In this document: piece after piece, positions 8,985 to 17,291 of the stretch
Layout: each line of letters begins with the position of its first letter
Position numbering within the stretch: the first letter of the stretch is position 1
Translations under genes and position numbers: made by a program
From: an uncultured Clostridia bacterium
GTDB taxonomy: Bacteria > Bacillota > Clostridia > Christensenellales > UBA1242
Direction: 5' to 3'
Assembly: GCA_934746715.1 (NCBI GenBank)
Contig: CAKVFI010000002.1
Coordinates: forward strand, 124,001-188,000
Length of the DNA stretch: 64,000 nt
Notes under the pieces: model-generated
What the model was told of the DNA's origin: nothing
Seen by the model: the letters and a program-made list of their open reading frames with translations, nothing else
Databases searched by the model: none

Positions 8985-9032
8985 ATGTTCTATAATTTTT
9001 TTGTTTGCCATATTTTAAAATATGGAACATAA
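8985..9032 (+). CDS. Possible 15-codon upstream ORF
   Basis: ATG at 8985 is preceded by AAAAAGGA (8967-8974) and reads 15 codons to TAA at 9030-9032 (peptide MFYNFFVCHILKYGT). It overlaps the peptidase ATG at 9022 in another frame. The peptidase start has no ribosome site of its own, so coupled translation is possible. It may also be chance. Confidence 0.35.
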   Translation: MFYNFFVCHILKYGT

Positions 9033-10545
9033 AGATTTTAAAATTTTAAATTTTTTAAAAACAAAGATTGCAAAATTTTGTTTTGCTTGCTTTTTTGTTA
9101 TGCTTGCTTCGGTTTGTTTTTTTGGTTGCAAAAAAAAGGACAACCTAAACTCAATTGCAAAAACCCTAACCAATTACACTTTGAATGTTGATTTTGACAA
9201 CTCAAACAAAACTATTTCAGCAACCGAGCAAGTGGATTATGTTAACAAATCAGACGCAGCACTCAATCAGGTTAAATTTCATTTATATCCAAAATACTTT
9301 GAGCAAGGTGCAACCAACAAAGTTGTGCCTCAAACAAGAGTTAACGATTGTTACAAGCACGGCATGAGTTATTGTGAGTTTAATTTGACCAAATTGCAAG
9401 TGGCTGGCAGTGATGTTGGCATTGTGCTGGAAGGGGAAAATGATGGCATTTTGGTTGTTAATTTGTTGGGTAGTTTGATGCCAAGTGAGCGCGTTAAAAT
9501 ATATATGGAATTTAACATTAAACTGCCAAACTGTGAGCATCGTTTTGGCTATGGAGATGACACAACAAATTTGGCAAACTTTTATCCTATTGCGTGTGTT
9601 TATGAGCAAGGTGGATTTTCAACCAAACCATACAATGCAAATGGCGACCCATTTTACAGTGATGTGGCAAATTATGAAGTAAATTTAACTTTAAACAGCA
9701 ACTTGGTTGTGGCTGGCACTGGTGTTCAAACAGAATTAAGCCAAAAATCTGGCAAAACAGTTACAAAATTTAGTGCAAAAGTTGTTAGAGATTTTGCATG
9801 CGTTGTTAGTGAAAAATTTGCTTTAAAAACTGCCAAAGCTGGCAAGGTTGATGTGTTTTATTATTACTACGACGACGCTAATGCCGATTTAAGTTTAAAG
9901 GCGGGAGTGGACGCAATAAACACTTTTTCAGGCAAGTTTGGAGAATATCCTTACCAAAACTTTTCAATTGTTAAATGTGATTTTATGCAAGGTGGAATGG
10001 AATATCCAAATCTTGTTATGATTAGCGACAGAATTGACGCTGTTGATGACTACCTTAATGTGATTGTGCACGAAACAGCACATCAGTGGTGGTACGGCAT
10101 TGTTGGCAATGATGAATATACTTTGCCTTGGCTTGACGAGGCACTAACAGAATTTTCAACTGCTTTGTTTTATGATTACAACAAAGGTTATAACTTAACC
10201 CACGCTCAAATAGTTAAGGCAAACAAAGAAAATTTTACTTTGTTTACAACTGTTTACCGGGATGTTTTGGGCAGTATTGACACAAGTATGCGAGCCATTG
10301 ATGAGTACAACACCGAACCAGAATACACTTACTGCACATATGTTAAAGGCACATTGATGTACGAAAGCTTGTTCTCTTTGGTGGGCGAAAAAAAGTTTGT
10401 TAAATCTTTAAAACTTTATTATGACAACAACAAATTTAAAAATGCACAAACTTACGATTTAATCAACGCATTTTCAACAGCCACTGGCAGCGATATGACA
10501 TCATTTTTTGAAAGTTGGATAAAAGGTAAAGTTATTATTAAATAA
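9022..10545 (+). CDS. M1-type (gluzincin) metallopeptidase lipoprotein
   Basis: 507 residues. An N-terminal signal ends in a lipobox (CFFGC, Cys at about residue 36), so the protein should be lipid-anchored outside the membrane. The zinc site is complete: HETAH at 350-354 and the third ligand Glu373 in LDEALTEF, the standard HEXXH-X18-E spacing. GGMEYP (324-329) replaces the GAMEN substrate motif of M1 aminopeptidases. A Tyr-containing region downstream (YTYCTYVKG) could supply the catalytic tyrosine. Likely role: trimming of extracellular peptides. It is shorter than full M1 aminopeptidases, ending soon after the catalytic domain. No Shine-Dalgarno site is seen at the ATG. Confidence 0.9.
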   Translation: MEHKDFKILNFLKTKIAKFCFACFFVMLASVCFFGCKKKDNLNSIAKTLTNYTLNVDFDNSNKTISATEQVDYVNKSDAALNQVKFHLYPKYFEQGATNKVVPQTRVNDCYKHGMSYCEFNLTKLQVAGSDVGIVLEGENDGILVVNLLGSLMPSERVKIYMEFNIKLPNCEHRFGYGDDTTNLANFYPIACVYEQGGFSTKPYNANGDPFYSDVANYEVNLTLNSNLVVAGTGVQTELSQKSGKTVTKFSAKVVRDFACVVSEKFALKTAKAGKVDVFYYYYDDANADLSLKAGVDAINTFSGKFGEYPYQNFSIVKCDFMQGGMEYPNLVMISDRIDAVDDYLNVIVHETAHQWWYGIVGNDEYTLPWLDEALTEFSTALFYDYNKGYNLTHAQIVKANKENFTLFTTVYRDVLGSIDTSMRAIDEYNTEPEYTYCTYVKGTLMYESLFSLVGEKKFVKSLKLYYDNNKFKNAQTYDLINAFSTATGSDMTSFFESWIKGKVIIK

Positions 10546-10570
10546 CCTATCATCAATTGAGATAAAAAAT

Positions 10571-10593
10571 GGAGAATACAATTCTCCTTTTTT
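10571..10593 (+). terminator. Intrinsic terminator after peptidase gene
   Basis: GGAGAAT/ATTCTCC with a 3-nt loop (10571-10587) followed by six T. Confidence 0.85.
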
Positions 10594-10647
10594 GTTAAAA
10601 TATCTGGGCAGATTTTTTGTCGGAACAAATAATTTGCGCTAGTTTGT

Positions 10648-10676
10648 TTGTGTTTTTAAAAATTATTTATTATAAT
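10648..10676 (+). promoter_or_regulatory. Leaderless promoter of the ABC exporter operon
   Basis: TTGTGT (10648-10653), 17 bp spacer, perfect TATAAT (10671-10676), then only 7 nt to the ATG at 10684, with no room for a ribosome binding site. Confidence 0.65.
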
Positions 10677-10683
10677 TTTACAA

Positions 10684-12402
10684 ATGAAATTATTTTTATC
10701 CTATCTTAAAAAGTATAGGTGGAAAGCAATTTTCGCGGCTTTTTTAAGGCTGATTGAAGCGGTTATTGAGTTGCTTAATCCTCTTTTGGTGGCAAAAATT
10801 GTTGACGTTGGGGTTACAACTGGCGATTTAAATTATATTTTGAAAATCGGTTTGATTTTGCTTGTAATTAATGTGCTTGTGTTTGGCATAAGTGCAATTA
10901 GCCATAAATTGATAAGTTTAACATGTTCTGGTGCGGTTAAAGAAATTCGTAAGGGAGTGTTTAAACATGTTTCCACTTTTTCTCACAATGAGTTGGACAA
11001 ATTTGGCACTGCCAGCTTGGTTAACCGCATAACAGATGATATTGACCAAGTGGAAGATGCAATAAGTTTGGCAATGCGTTTGATTATTCGTGTACCAGCG
11101 TTGCTTATTGGTGCATTTGTTTTGAGCTTGACAATTGACAAAAAAATGGCATTGTTGTTTTTGGTGTTGATACCAATTGTTATATTAATTTTGGCAGTTT
11201 TTATGAAAAAGAGTATGCCTTATTTTGGCATGGTGCGCAAAAAGTTGGACAAAATCAGCCAAGTGACCAAAGAAAATTTGGACGGCACACGTGTTATTCG
11301 AGCATTCAACAAGCAGGATAGAGAGTTTGAACGTTTTGATGAAGTTGGCACAGATTACACAAATACATGCTTGAAAATTTCCAAAATAGCGGCACTTTTA
11401 AACCCTGTTATCTTTTTGGTGGTGGACGCAACAACGATTGCTATTTTGGCAATTGGTGGATATCAAATTCAAATTGGCACATTAACACAAGGCAATGTTA
11501 TTGCGCTAATTGACTATGTTTCAACAATCACAATTTCACTTTTGGTTATTTCACAAGGGATTATTTTGTTTGTGCGCACAGTGGCAAGCTGGCACCGTAT
11601 TCAAGAAGTTTTGCAAACTGAACCAGCAGTTAAAAATGAGCCAAACGCAAAAGCGTACAAAAAATTGGATTATGACGCATTGATGGAATTTAATGATGTT
11701 TCATTCAACTACAACTTGGATACGCAAACACAATCATTTATCAAAGATTTATCGTTTAAAATTTATCCAAATCAAACAATTGGCATAATTGGTGGCACTG
11801 GCAGTGGCAAAACAACAATTGCAAACTTGATGTTGCGTTTTTATGACCCAACTGGCGGCGAAATTTTGTTTAAAGGCAAAAATCTTAAAGATTTTACAAT
11901 CGAACAATTAAGAAAAGATATCAGCATTGTGCAACAGCGCAGCACGCTTTTCAGCGGCAGTTTGCGTGATAATATGAAAATTAGGGACAGCAAAGCCACA
12001 GATGAAGAAATTATCGAAGCTTTAAAGGTTGCACAAGCGTGGTCGTTTGTTAGTGAATGGCGCAATGGTTTGGATTATCAAATTATGGCTGGCGGCAAAA
12101 ATGTAAGCGGCGGACAAATGCAAAGGTTAACAATCGCCCGCGCGCTTATTGGCAAGCCAGAAATGTTGATTTTGGACGACAGTAGCAGCGCGCTTGACTT
12201 TTTAACCGACAGCAAACTGCGCAAAGCAATCAAACAACTGAACACAACAACAGTTTTAATTTCTCAACGCGCAACATCAATCAAAGGGTGCGACCTTATC
12301 ATTGTTTTGGACAACGGCGATGTGGTTGGCATGGGCAAACACAGTGAATTGATGAAAAACTGCAACATTTATCGTGAAATTTATGAATCACAATCAAAAT
12401 AA
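10684..12402 (+). CDS. ABC exporter subunit with degenerate ATPase site
   Basis: 572 residues: six-helix exporter domain (about 1-310) fused to an ATPase domain. Walker A GGTGSGKT is at 370-377 and the signature VSGGQ, fully canonical, at 474-478. Walker B ends LDD, so the catalytic glutamate is Asp499, and the switch histidine is Gln528 (ISQR). This is the pattern of the non-hydrolysing subunit in heterodimeric exporters such as BmrCD or YheIH. The partner with complementary features follows directly. The substrate is unknown; relatives export drugs, peptides or lipids. Translation probably starts from a leaderless mRNA. Confidence 0.93.
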   Translation: MKLFLSYLKKYRWKAIFAAFLRLIEAVIELLNPLLVAKIVDVGVTTGDLNYILKIGLILLVINVLVFGISAISHKLISLTCSGAVKEIRKGVFKHVSTFSHNELDKFGTASLVNRITDDIDQVEDAISLAMRLIIRVPALLIGAFVLSLTIDKKMALLFLVLIPIVILILAVFMKKSMPYFGMVRKKLDKISQVTKENLDGTRVIRAFNKQDREFERFDEVGTDYTNTCLKISKIAALLNPVIFLVVDATTIAILAIGGYQIQIGTLTQGNVIALIDYVSTITISLLVISQGIILFVRTVASWHRIQEVLQTEPAVKNEPNAKAYKKLDYDALMEFNDVSFNYNLDTQTQSFIKDLSFKIYPNQTIGIIGGTGSGKTTIANLMLRFYDPTGGEILFKGKNLKDFTIEQLRKDISIVQQRSTLFSGSLRDNMKIRDSKATDEEIIEALKVAQAWSFVSEWRNGLDYQIMAGGKNVSGGQMQRLTIARALIGKPEMLILDDSSSALDFLTDSKLRKAIKQLNTTTVLISQRATSIKGCDLIIVLDNGDVVGMGKHSELMKNCNIYREIYESQSK

Positions 12403-12421
12403 AGGAAAAACAAAATAATAA

Positions 12422-14170
12422 ATGGAAAAGAAAAAGTACGGCTACAAAAAACTATTATCAAGGTTGATGCCATATGTAAAACCACATAGGGTTACTTTTT
12501 ACTTGTCAATTTTGTTTGATGTGATTGCAATTTTTTTAAACATGCTTATTCCAATTTGCACTGGCAAAGCGATAGATTGCATGGTAACCGCTGGGCAAGT
12601 GAATTTTAGGTTGTTAACCATCATGTGTGTTACAATTTTTGTTTTAACAGCAGTTAACTCGTTGTTTGATTGGTTGGGCAGCATTTATATGAACAAACTC
12701 ACTTACAAAACATCGCAGTCGATTAGAAACGCAATTTACAAAAAACTCAACAGTGTTCCAATCAAGTATATCGATAACAACTCGCATGGCGACATTATGA
12801 ACACCATGGTTAATGATGTTGAAAATGTTACAGATGGATTTTTGGAAGGGTTTAAAGCTATTGTGTGTGGTATTTGCCAAGTTATCACAGTGCTTATCAT
12901 TATGTTAACACTCAATTGGATGCTTGCGTTGGTTGTGCTTGTTATGGCTCCAGTTTCACTTTTGGTGGCAATCAAAATCACAAAAAAGAGCAAGGAACTT
13001 TATCGTCAGCGTGTTAACATACAAGGCAAAATCAGTGGTTATTGTGAAGAAATGATAACCAACATGAAGATTATTAAAGCGTTTAACAATGAACCGGCAA
13101 CAATCAAAAAATTTGAAGAAATAAACCAAGATTTGTACGTGTCAAGTGAAAAATCACTTTATTATGCTTCTCTTGCAAACCCAGCAAGCAGAATGATCAA
13201 CAACATTTTGTATGGTGTTGTTGGCGTGTTGGGTGGCATTATGGCACTTAATGGAGGCATCACAATTGGCAAAATTAGTTCATTTTTAAGTTATAGCGAA
13301 AACTACACAAAACCATTTAACGAAATCACTGGCATTTTTGCAGATTTGCATATCGCAGTTGCCAGTGCAAACAGAGTGTTTACTTTGTTGGAGCAAGAAG
13401 ATGAAGTGTCCGATGCTGATTTGCCTGAACTTAAAAAATGCAATGGTAAAGTCAGCATTAAGCATGTTGATTTCAGTTATTCAAAAGCATTTAAGCTGAT
13501 TGAAGATTTCAATTTGGAAGTTGAACAAGGTAATCGTATTGCGATTGTTGGACCAACAGGCTGCGGCAAAAGCACATTAATTAATTTGCTTATGCGCTTT
13601 TACGATGTTGATGCGGGCTCAATCAAGGTTAGCAATAAAGATTTGAGAACAATAAAACGCAACTCGTTCAGACAATTTTATGGCATGGTTTTGCAGGAAA
13701 GTTGGCTTTACAACGCCAGCATAAAAGACAATGTTGCATACGTAAAACCAAACGCCACTATGGACGAAATTGTTGAGGCTTGCACACTTGCGAATGCCCA
13801 TGATTTTATTATGAAACTGCCAAATGGTTATGACACAATCATTAGCGAGCGCGGTGATAACATTTCAGCAGGGCAAAAACAACTGCTTTGTATTGCAAGA
13901 ATCATGCTTTTAAAACCCCCAATGCTCATTTTGGATGAGGCAACCAGCAATATTGACACGCGTACTGAAATGATAATTCAATCCGCACTGGACAAAATTA
14001 TGGAAGGGCGCACATGTTTTATCATTGCCCACCGCTTGTCAACCATTGAAAATGCAGACAAAATTTTGGTTATGAACAAAGGTAAAATTATTGAAACTGG
14101 CACACATCATGAGTTGCTTGAAAAAGGTGGTTTTTATGCCGAACTTTTCAACTCTCAATTTGGCAATTAA
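12422..14170 (+). CDS. ABC exporter subunit with intact Walker B
   Basis: 582 residues with the same membrane-plus-ATPase layout. Walker A GPTGCGKS (377-384), Walker B LDEATS with catalytic Glu506, and switch His537 (AHRLST) are all intact. The signature is ISAGQ (481-485), with Ala in place of the first Gly. The consensus ATP site would therefore pair this Walker A/B with the normal SGGQ of the preceding subunit, and the degenerate site would use the altered SAGQ. The gene starts 19 nt after the first, with a weak AGGA at 12403-12406. The two clearly form one operon and one transporter. Confidence 0.94.
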   Translation: MEKKKYGYKKLLSRLMPYVKPHRVTFYLSILFDVIAIFLNMLIPICTGKAIDCMVTAGQVNFRLLTIMCVTIFVLTAVNSLFDWLGSIYMNKLTYKTSQSIRNAIYKKLNSVPIKYIDNNSHGDIMNTMVNDVENVTDGFLEGFKAIVCGICQVITVLIIMLTLNWMLALVVLVMAPVSLLVAIKITKKSKELYRQRVNIQGKISGYCEEMITNMKIIKAFNNEPATIKKFEEINQDLYVSSEKSLYYASLANPASRMINNILYGVVGVLGGIMALNGGITIGKISSFLSYSENYTKPFNEITGIFADLHIAVASANRVFTLLEQEDEVSDADLPELKKCNGKVSIKHVDFSYSKAFKLIEDFNLEVEQGNRIAIVGPTGCGKSTLINLLMRFYDVDAGSIKVSNKDLRTIKRNSFRQFYGMVLQESWLYNASIKDNVAYVKPNATMDEIVEACTLANAHDFIMKLPNGYDTIISERGDNISAGQKQLLCIARIMLLKPPMLILDEATSNIDTRTEMIIQSALDKIMEGRTCFIIAHRLSTIENADKILVMNKGKIIETGTHHELLEKGGFYAELFNSQFGN

Positions 14171-14180
14171 AATATAAAAA

Positions 14181-14207
14181 AGGACTAGCGTTGCTAATCC
14201 TTTTTTT
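14181..14207 (+). terminator. Intrinsic terminator after ABC operon
   Basis: AGGA-C-TAGC / GCTA-A-TCCT hairpin with one internal mismatch, loop GTT, followed by seven T. Confidence 0.85.
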
Positions 14208-14265
14208 GTGTCAATAAAATCATTTTGTTGATTTTTTGTTTTGTTAAATTTATTTGCTTTAAAAA

Positions 14266-15501
14266 TTAAACATTTTGAGATTGATTAAATAGGTTTGTAA
14301 ATATTTTTAAATTGTTTTTTATCCTTTCATCATCAATATATTTAAGCGCATTTTTGGCGGCAATTGCAGCGTTTTTAAAATCACTTAAATGATAATAACA
14401 CATAGCAAGATAATCATATGGAACATGTCCCCAACAGATTGGGTTGGACATATAGTTTAATTCTCTATTTTTTATTTTAAACATCTCATTAAACCACACT
14501 GCACTCAAACAATAATTTTGGTTTTCAAAATAGGCAAGTGCTAGTTCAAAATATGCTTCTCTGGCAGTGTTGCAGGTTAAAATTGCAAGGTGTAAAAATT
14601 TTATTGTATTATTAAAATAATAATTATTTTTGCTTATTTTTGCAATTTTTTGCATATTTTTTGATGTTTTTTTATTATTTTTTTGCAAAATTAAATTATT
14701 TTTTAATTTTTCTTCATATTTTTGTTGTTTTAATTTGCCAAGTTGAGTGTAGCAATTTGCAATATATCTCAAACTTGCGCAACGTTCTTCATCCCATGTT
14801 GCGGTGGGCAAACTTAAATGTTTTTTAAACATTTTTATTGCTTTTTTATACTCGCCATGAAACATATATTCACGTGCCAAATAATGCGTGTTGCGGTCGT
14901 CATCTGGGTGTTCTTTAACAGACAATTCAAGCAACGGCAAATAACTGGAACGAGATTTTTGATTGTCTGCTTTGTGATTGAGTTGAATTTGAGGCAGGTC
15001 AATTGTTATTAAATTTGTTTTTTCAATTTCGGTTAAAATTTCATGCACTGGGTGAGTCCAAATATATTTGCCGTATTTGTGAATTTTGTCTGCCATAAAA
15101 ACTGTGCCCTCACTGCCGTCTGGGTTAAAATTCCAAGTGTAGCGATAACGCACTCTGCCAATATCTCTATTCCAATTTTCTTTCAAAATTTTTGACCAAC
15201 CAGGTGCAAAAAATTCATCAATATCCACACAAACACAAATTTCAGTGTCATCGGGAATTAATTTTAAACTATCATTTCGAGCAACATCAAATCTAAAAGT
15301 TTTGTAAACTTTTTGTTCACATTTTATGCCTAGGGACAAAAACTTTTCAAAACTCCCATCTGTGCTGCCAGTGTCAAGCACGCAAATGTAATCGGCTTCC
15401 TTAACTGACTCAAACCAGCGGTCAATAAATTTTATTTCATTTTTTGCAATTGCGTAAACACAAATCTTTTTGTTTAAGTGGTTTGTTAGATTATTTTCCA
15501 T
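14266..15501 (-). CDS. Family 2 glycosyltransferase with TPR-like tail
   Basis: 411 residues. Residues 11-120 are a GT-A fold nucleotide-sugar transferase: start motif KICVYAIAKNE, VLDTGSTDGS near 41-50, and the metal-binding DxD as VDIDEFF (D93, D95). The C-terminal half contains helical repeats of TPR type (for example HYLAREYMFHGEYKKAIKMF). This GT2-TPR layout occurs in Bacillota enzymes that glycosylate peptides, proteins or surface polymers; the acceptor cannot be told from sequence. Since the locus encodes several very large secreted proteins, modification of a surface protein is a possible but unproven role. The start has no Shine-Dalgarno sequence, and a -10 box lies 7 nt upstream. 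Confidence 0.9.
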   Translation of the reverse strand: MENNLTNHLNKKICVYAIAKNEIKFIDRWFESVKEADYICVLDTGSTDGSFEKFLSLGIKCEQKVYKTFRFDVARNDSLKLIPDDTEICVCVDIDEFFAPGWSKILKENWNRDIGRVRYRYTWNFNPDGSEGTVFMADKIHKYGKYIWTHPVHEILTEIEKTNLITIDLPQIQLNHKADNQKSRSSYLPLLELSVKEHPDDDRNTHYLAREYMFHGEYKKAIKMFKKHLSLPTATWDEERCASLRYIANCYTQLGKLKQQKYEEKLKNNLILQKNNKKTSKNMQKIAKISKNNYYFNNTIKFLHLAILTCNTAREAYFELALAYFENQNYCLSAVWFNEMFKIKNRELNYMSNPICWGHVPYDYLAMCYYHLSDFKNAAIAAKNALKYIDDERIKNNLKIFTNLFNQSQNV

Positions 15502-15508
15502 AGTTCAT

Positions 15509-15536
15509 ATTATGTTTTTGTGTAAATTTTTGACAA
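15509..15536 (-). promoter_or_regulatory. Leaderless promoter of glycosyltransferase gene
   Basis: Minus strand: TTGTCA (15531-15536), 16 bp spacer, CATAAT (15509-15514), then 7 nt to the ATG at 15501. Confidence 0.6.
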
Positions 15537-15599
15537 AAATAAGGTGTTAAATAATGTTTAGTGTTTTTGCTTGAATTTTGATGATAAATTGAATAGTTG

Positions 15600-15629
15600 T
15601 TGACTTGTGAGTGGGTAAAAAGTTATAAT
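15600..15629 (+). promoter_or_regulatory. Leaderless promoter of macrodomain-like gene
   Basis: TTGACT (15600-15605), 18 bp spacer, perfect TATAAT (15624-15629), then 6 nt to the ATG at 15636. It is divergent from the glycosyltransferase promoter. Confidence 0.65.
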
Positions 15630-15635
15630 AATTTT

Positions 15636-16349
15636 ATGTTAGAATTACGATTAACAGAAGAACAATATTTGATGGTGTTGGATGATTTGCTTTTTGCTTT
15701 AACACGCGAAACAGAACAACAGTTGCCATCAAATTTAACAATAAAACAAAAGCGCTGGTTGTTGGACGGACTTTTTGAAGTGCGTTCAACTGGTGATTTG
15801 GACAAAAGTTTGATTAATATGCAAGATAAACTTTTGTCATATGAAAACTTTAAGCGTGGGGTGGAAGATTGCAGCAAACTTAAAGCAAAAAATGGACTTT
15901 GTTTTTTTGACAAAGGCTTTGAGCGATTAAAAGTTGATGTTTGTGTTTTGTTTGCGCCAAGCTTGATTGTGTTGCCTGATGAACAAACTGATACAGAAAA
16001 AAATCTTATGCTTGCAGCGGGTTTGCAGCTGAAAGAAGATTTTGCAATAACCATGCAAGAATTTCACAATGTTTTGCCAACAACAAAAATCTATGTTTCA
16101 TCTGGTTACAATTTACCATGCAAAAAGGTTGCCAAAATTTTGGTGCACGCAAAGGAAAATAATTTGGCGCAAGATTATGCTTGCTTTAACACAGCAATAA
16201 AAGAGTTGTTTGAATTTTTAAAAATCAATCAATTTAAATCAGTTGCGTTTGACACAAAAGCGTTAAATGAATACGACCCAGCCTTGTTAGAAATTTTAAA
16301 ACGTGAAATTAAAAATAATAAAAAAATAAAAATCATTGTAAATTTTTAA
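15636..16349 (+). CDS. Degenerate zinc-macrodomain-like protein
   Basis: 237 residues. I read it as a decayed relative of the bacterial Zn-dependent macrodomain protein-ADP-ribose hydrolases (SAV0325 type). Shared features are the roughly 95-residue helical N-terminal extension, AAGLQLKEDFAITMQ where the family has an AG-QLR-C-IM segment, GYNLPCKKVAKILVH (157-171) matching the YNLPS--VLHTVGP strand, and the final helix-strand unit. The catalytic parts are gone: the NAAN segment is VLFAPSL, the Cys/His zinc region is replaced by an acidic LPDEQTDTE stretch, and the glycine-rich STG loop is DTKALNE. It may be a binding-only or regulatory descendant. The ATG at 15636 fits the promoter; an upstream in-frame TTG has no support. 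The homology call is by eye. Confidence 0.6.
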   Translation: MLELRLTEEQYLMVLDDLLFALTRETEQQLPSNLTIKQKRWLLDGLFEVRSTGDLDKSLINMQDKLLSYENFKRGVEDCSKLKAKNGLCFFDKGFERLKVDVCVLFAPSLIVLPDEQTDTEKNLMLAAGLQLKEDFAITMQEFHNVLPTTKIYVSSGYNLPCKKVAKILVHAKENNLAQDYACFNTAIKELFEFLKINQFKSVAFDTKALNEYDPALLEILKREIKNNKKIKIIVNF

Positions 16350-16431
16350 AAATATTGCAAAAAAATGTCAAAATTTAACAAAAAACTGCAATTTTAATTA
16401 ATTTTTATTTAATTTTTTCATATTTTCAACA

Positions 16432-16893
16432 TTACATATATTTGAATAAATGAATATTGCTTTTTTCAAGAGCTGAAAAAAGATTGTTTAAAATATCTAA
16501 AATTGTTTTGGTTGTTGCGCAAACAAAGTTGCTAATTTTTTTGTTTGCTGAAACAAAACAGAGTTGTTGAACAAGGATTAATCCTTCAACAACTTTTTTT
16601 GCAAAAGAAAACAAGTTGAATGCTTGTATTGTTTGTGGTGTGTGGGCTGTAATGTTGAATGTTAAGTTAAGGTTGTTAATCAGTTTATCATATTCTTGCC
16701 TTGCATTGTTCAAAGCTTGTTGAATCTGTTTGTTAACTTTGTTTGAAAGCCCAAAACAAAAACTTTTGCATTGGTCAAAATTTAAAAACAAATTATTTAA
16801 TATGTCCATTTCAATATTATCATTGATAACGTATTGTTTGTTTAACATGTCATATTGTTCGTTTGATAAAATTTTAAAATCATTATATTCCAT
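16432..16893 (-). CDS. Hypothetical helical protein, 153 aa
   Basis: Not recognised. The product is predicted to be almost entirely alpha-helical, with a central amphipathic stretch (QIQQALNNARQEYDKLI) and a hydrophobic helix (AKKVVEGLILVQQL). There is no signal peptide. The gene lacks a Shine-Dalgarno site; a TAATAT box ends 8 nt before the ATG, but no good -35 is seen. It is isolated between the macrodomain gene (convergent) and the large operon (divergent). Asn and Gln content is high even for this AT-rich genome, so it could be a poorly conserved or decaying gene. Confidence 0.5.
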   Translation of the reverse strand: MEYNDFKILSNEQYDMLNKQYVINDNIEMDILNNLFLNFDQCKSFCFGLSNKVNKQIQQALNNARQEYDKLINNLNLTFNITAHTPQTIQAFNLFSFAKKVVEGLILVQQLCFVSANKKISNFVCATTKTILDILNNLFSALEKSNIHLFKYM

Positions 16894-17291
16894 AAATAAA
16901 TATATTAAAAAGTTTTGTAATAAATACCCATAAGCTTAAGACGGATTTAAAACTTTAATTAAGCAACTTTGTTGTAACGCACAAATTGAAACGCAACTGA
17001 AAAACAAAAAATCAAATTTTTTATCTAACAAAAACACATTTAATTTATTTTTTATTAAAATTTTTTAAAAATTAATTAAAAATGTTAAAAAAATATTAAA
17101 AACAGCCAAAAAATCGATTATTTTAAAATTTTTATTAATTATTTTAACAAATTGTTTTTGCAAAAATAAACAAATTTTAAATTTTTTTCTTTTTGTTATT
17201 TATTATAAATAATTAAGAATTTATTTGATAATTTTTTTTTAATGTGTTAAACTAATTTTGACAAAAAAAGACATAAAGGGGTTGTTGTCTT
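16894..17291. other. AT-rich intergenic region before the surface operon
   Basis: About 400 bp of extremely AT-rich sequence with no ORF or RNA gene that I can support. The only readable element is the promoter at its right end. Long A/T tracts suggest intrinsic curvature or binding by nucleoid proteins. Confidence 0.5.
17225..17253 (+). promoter_or_regulatory. Predicted promoter of the surface-protein operon
   Basis: TTGATA (17225-17230), 17 bp spacer, TAAACT (17248-17253). Leader of about 32 nt with AAGGGG (17275-17280) as ribosome site. The promoter is moderate; no activator site was recognised. Confidence 0.5.

Noticed and set aside
8786..9021. Chromosomal replication origin
   Set aside because: DnaA boxes are dense, but there is no dnaA or dnaN gene nearby, no clear unwinding element, and gene strand does not switch consistently at this point. 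Promoter control is the simpler reading; the origin remains testable by GC skew.
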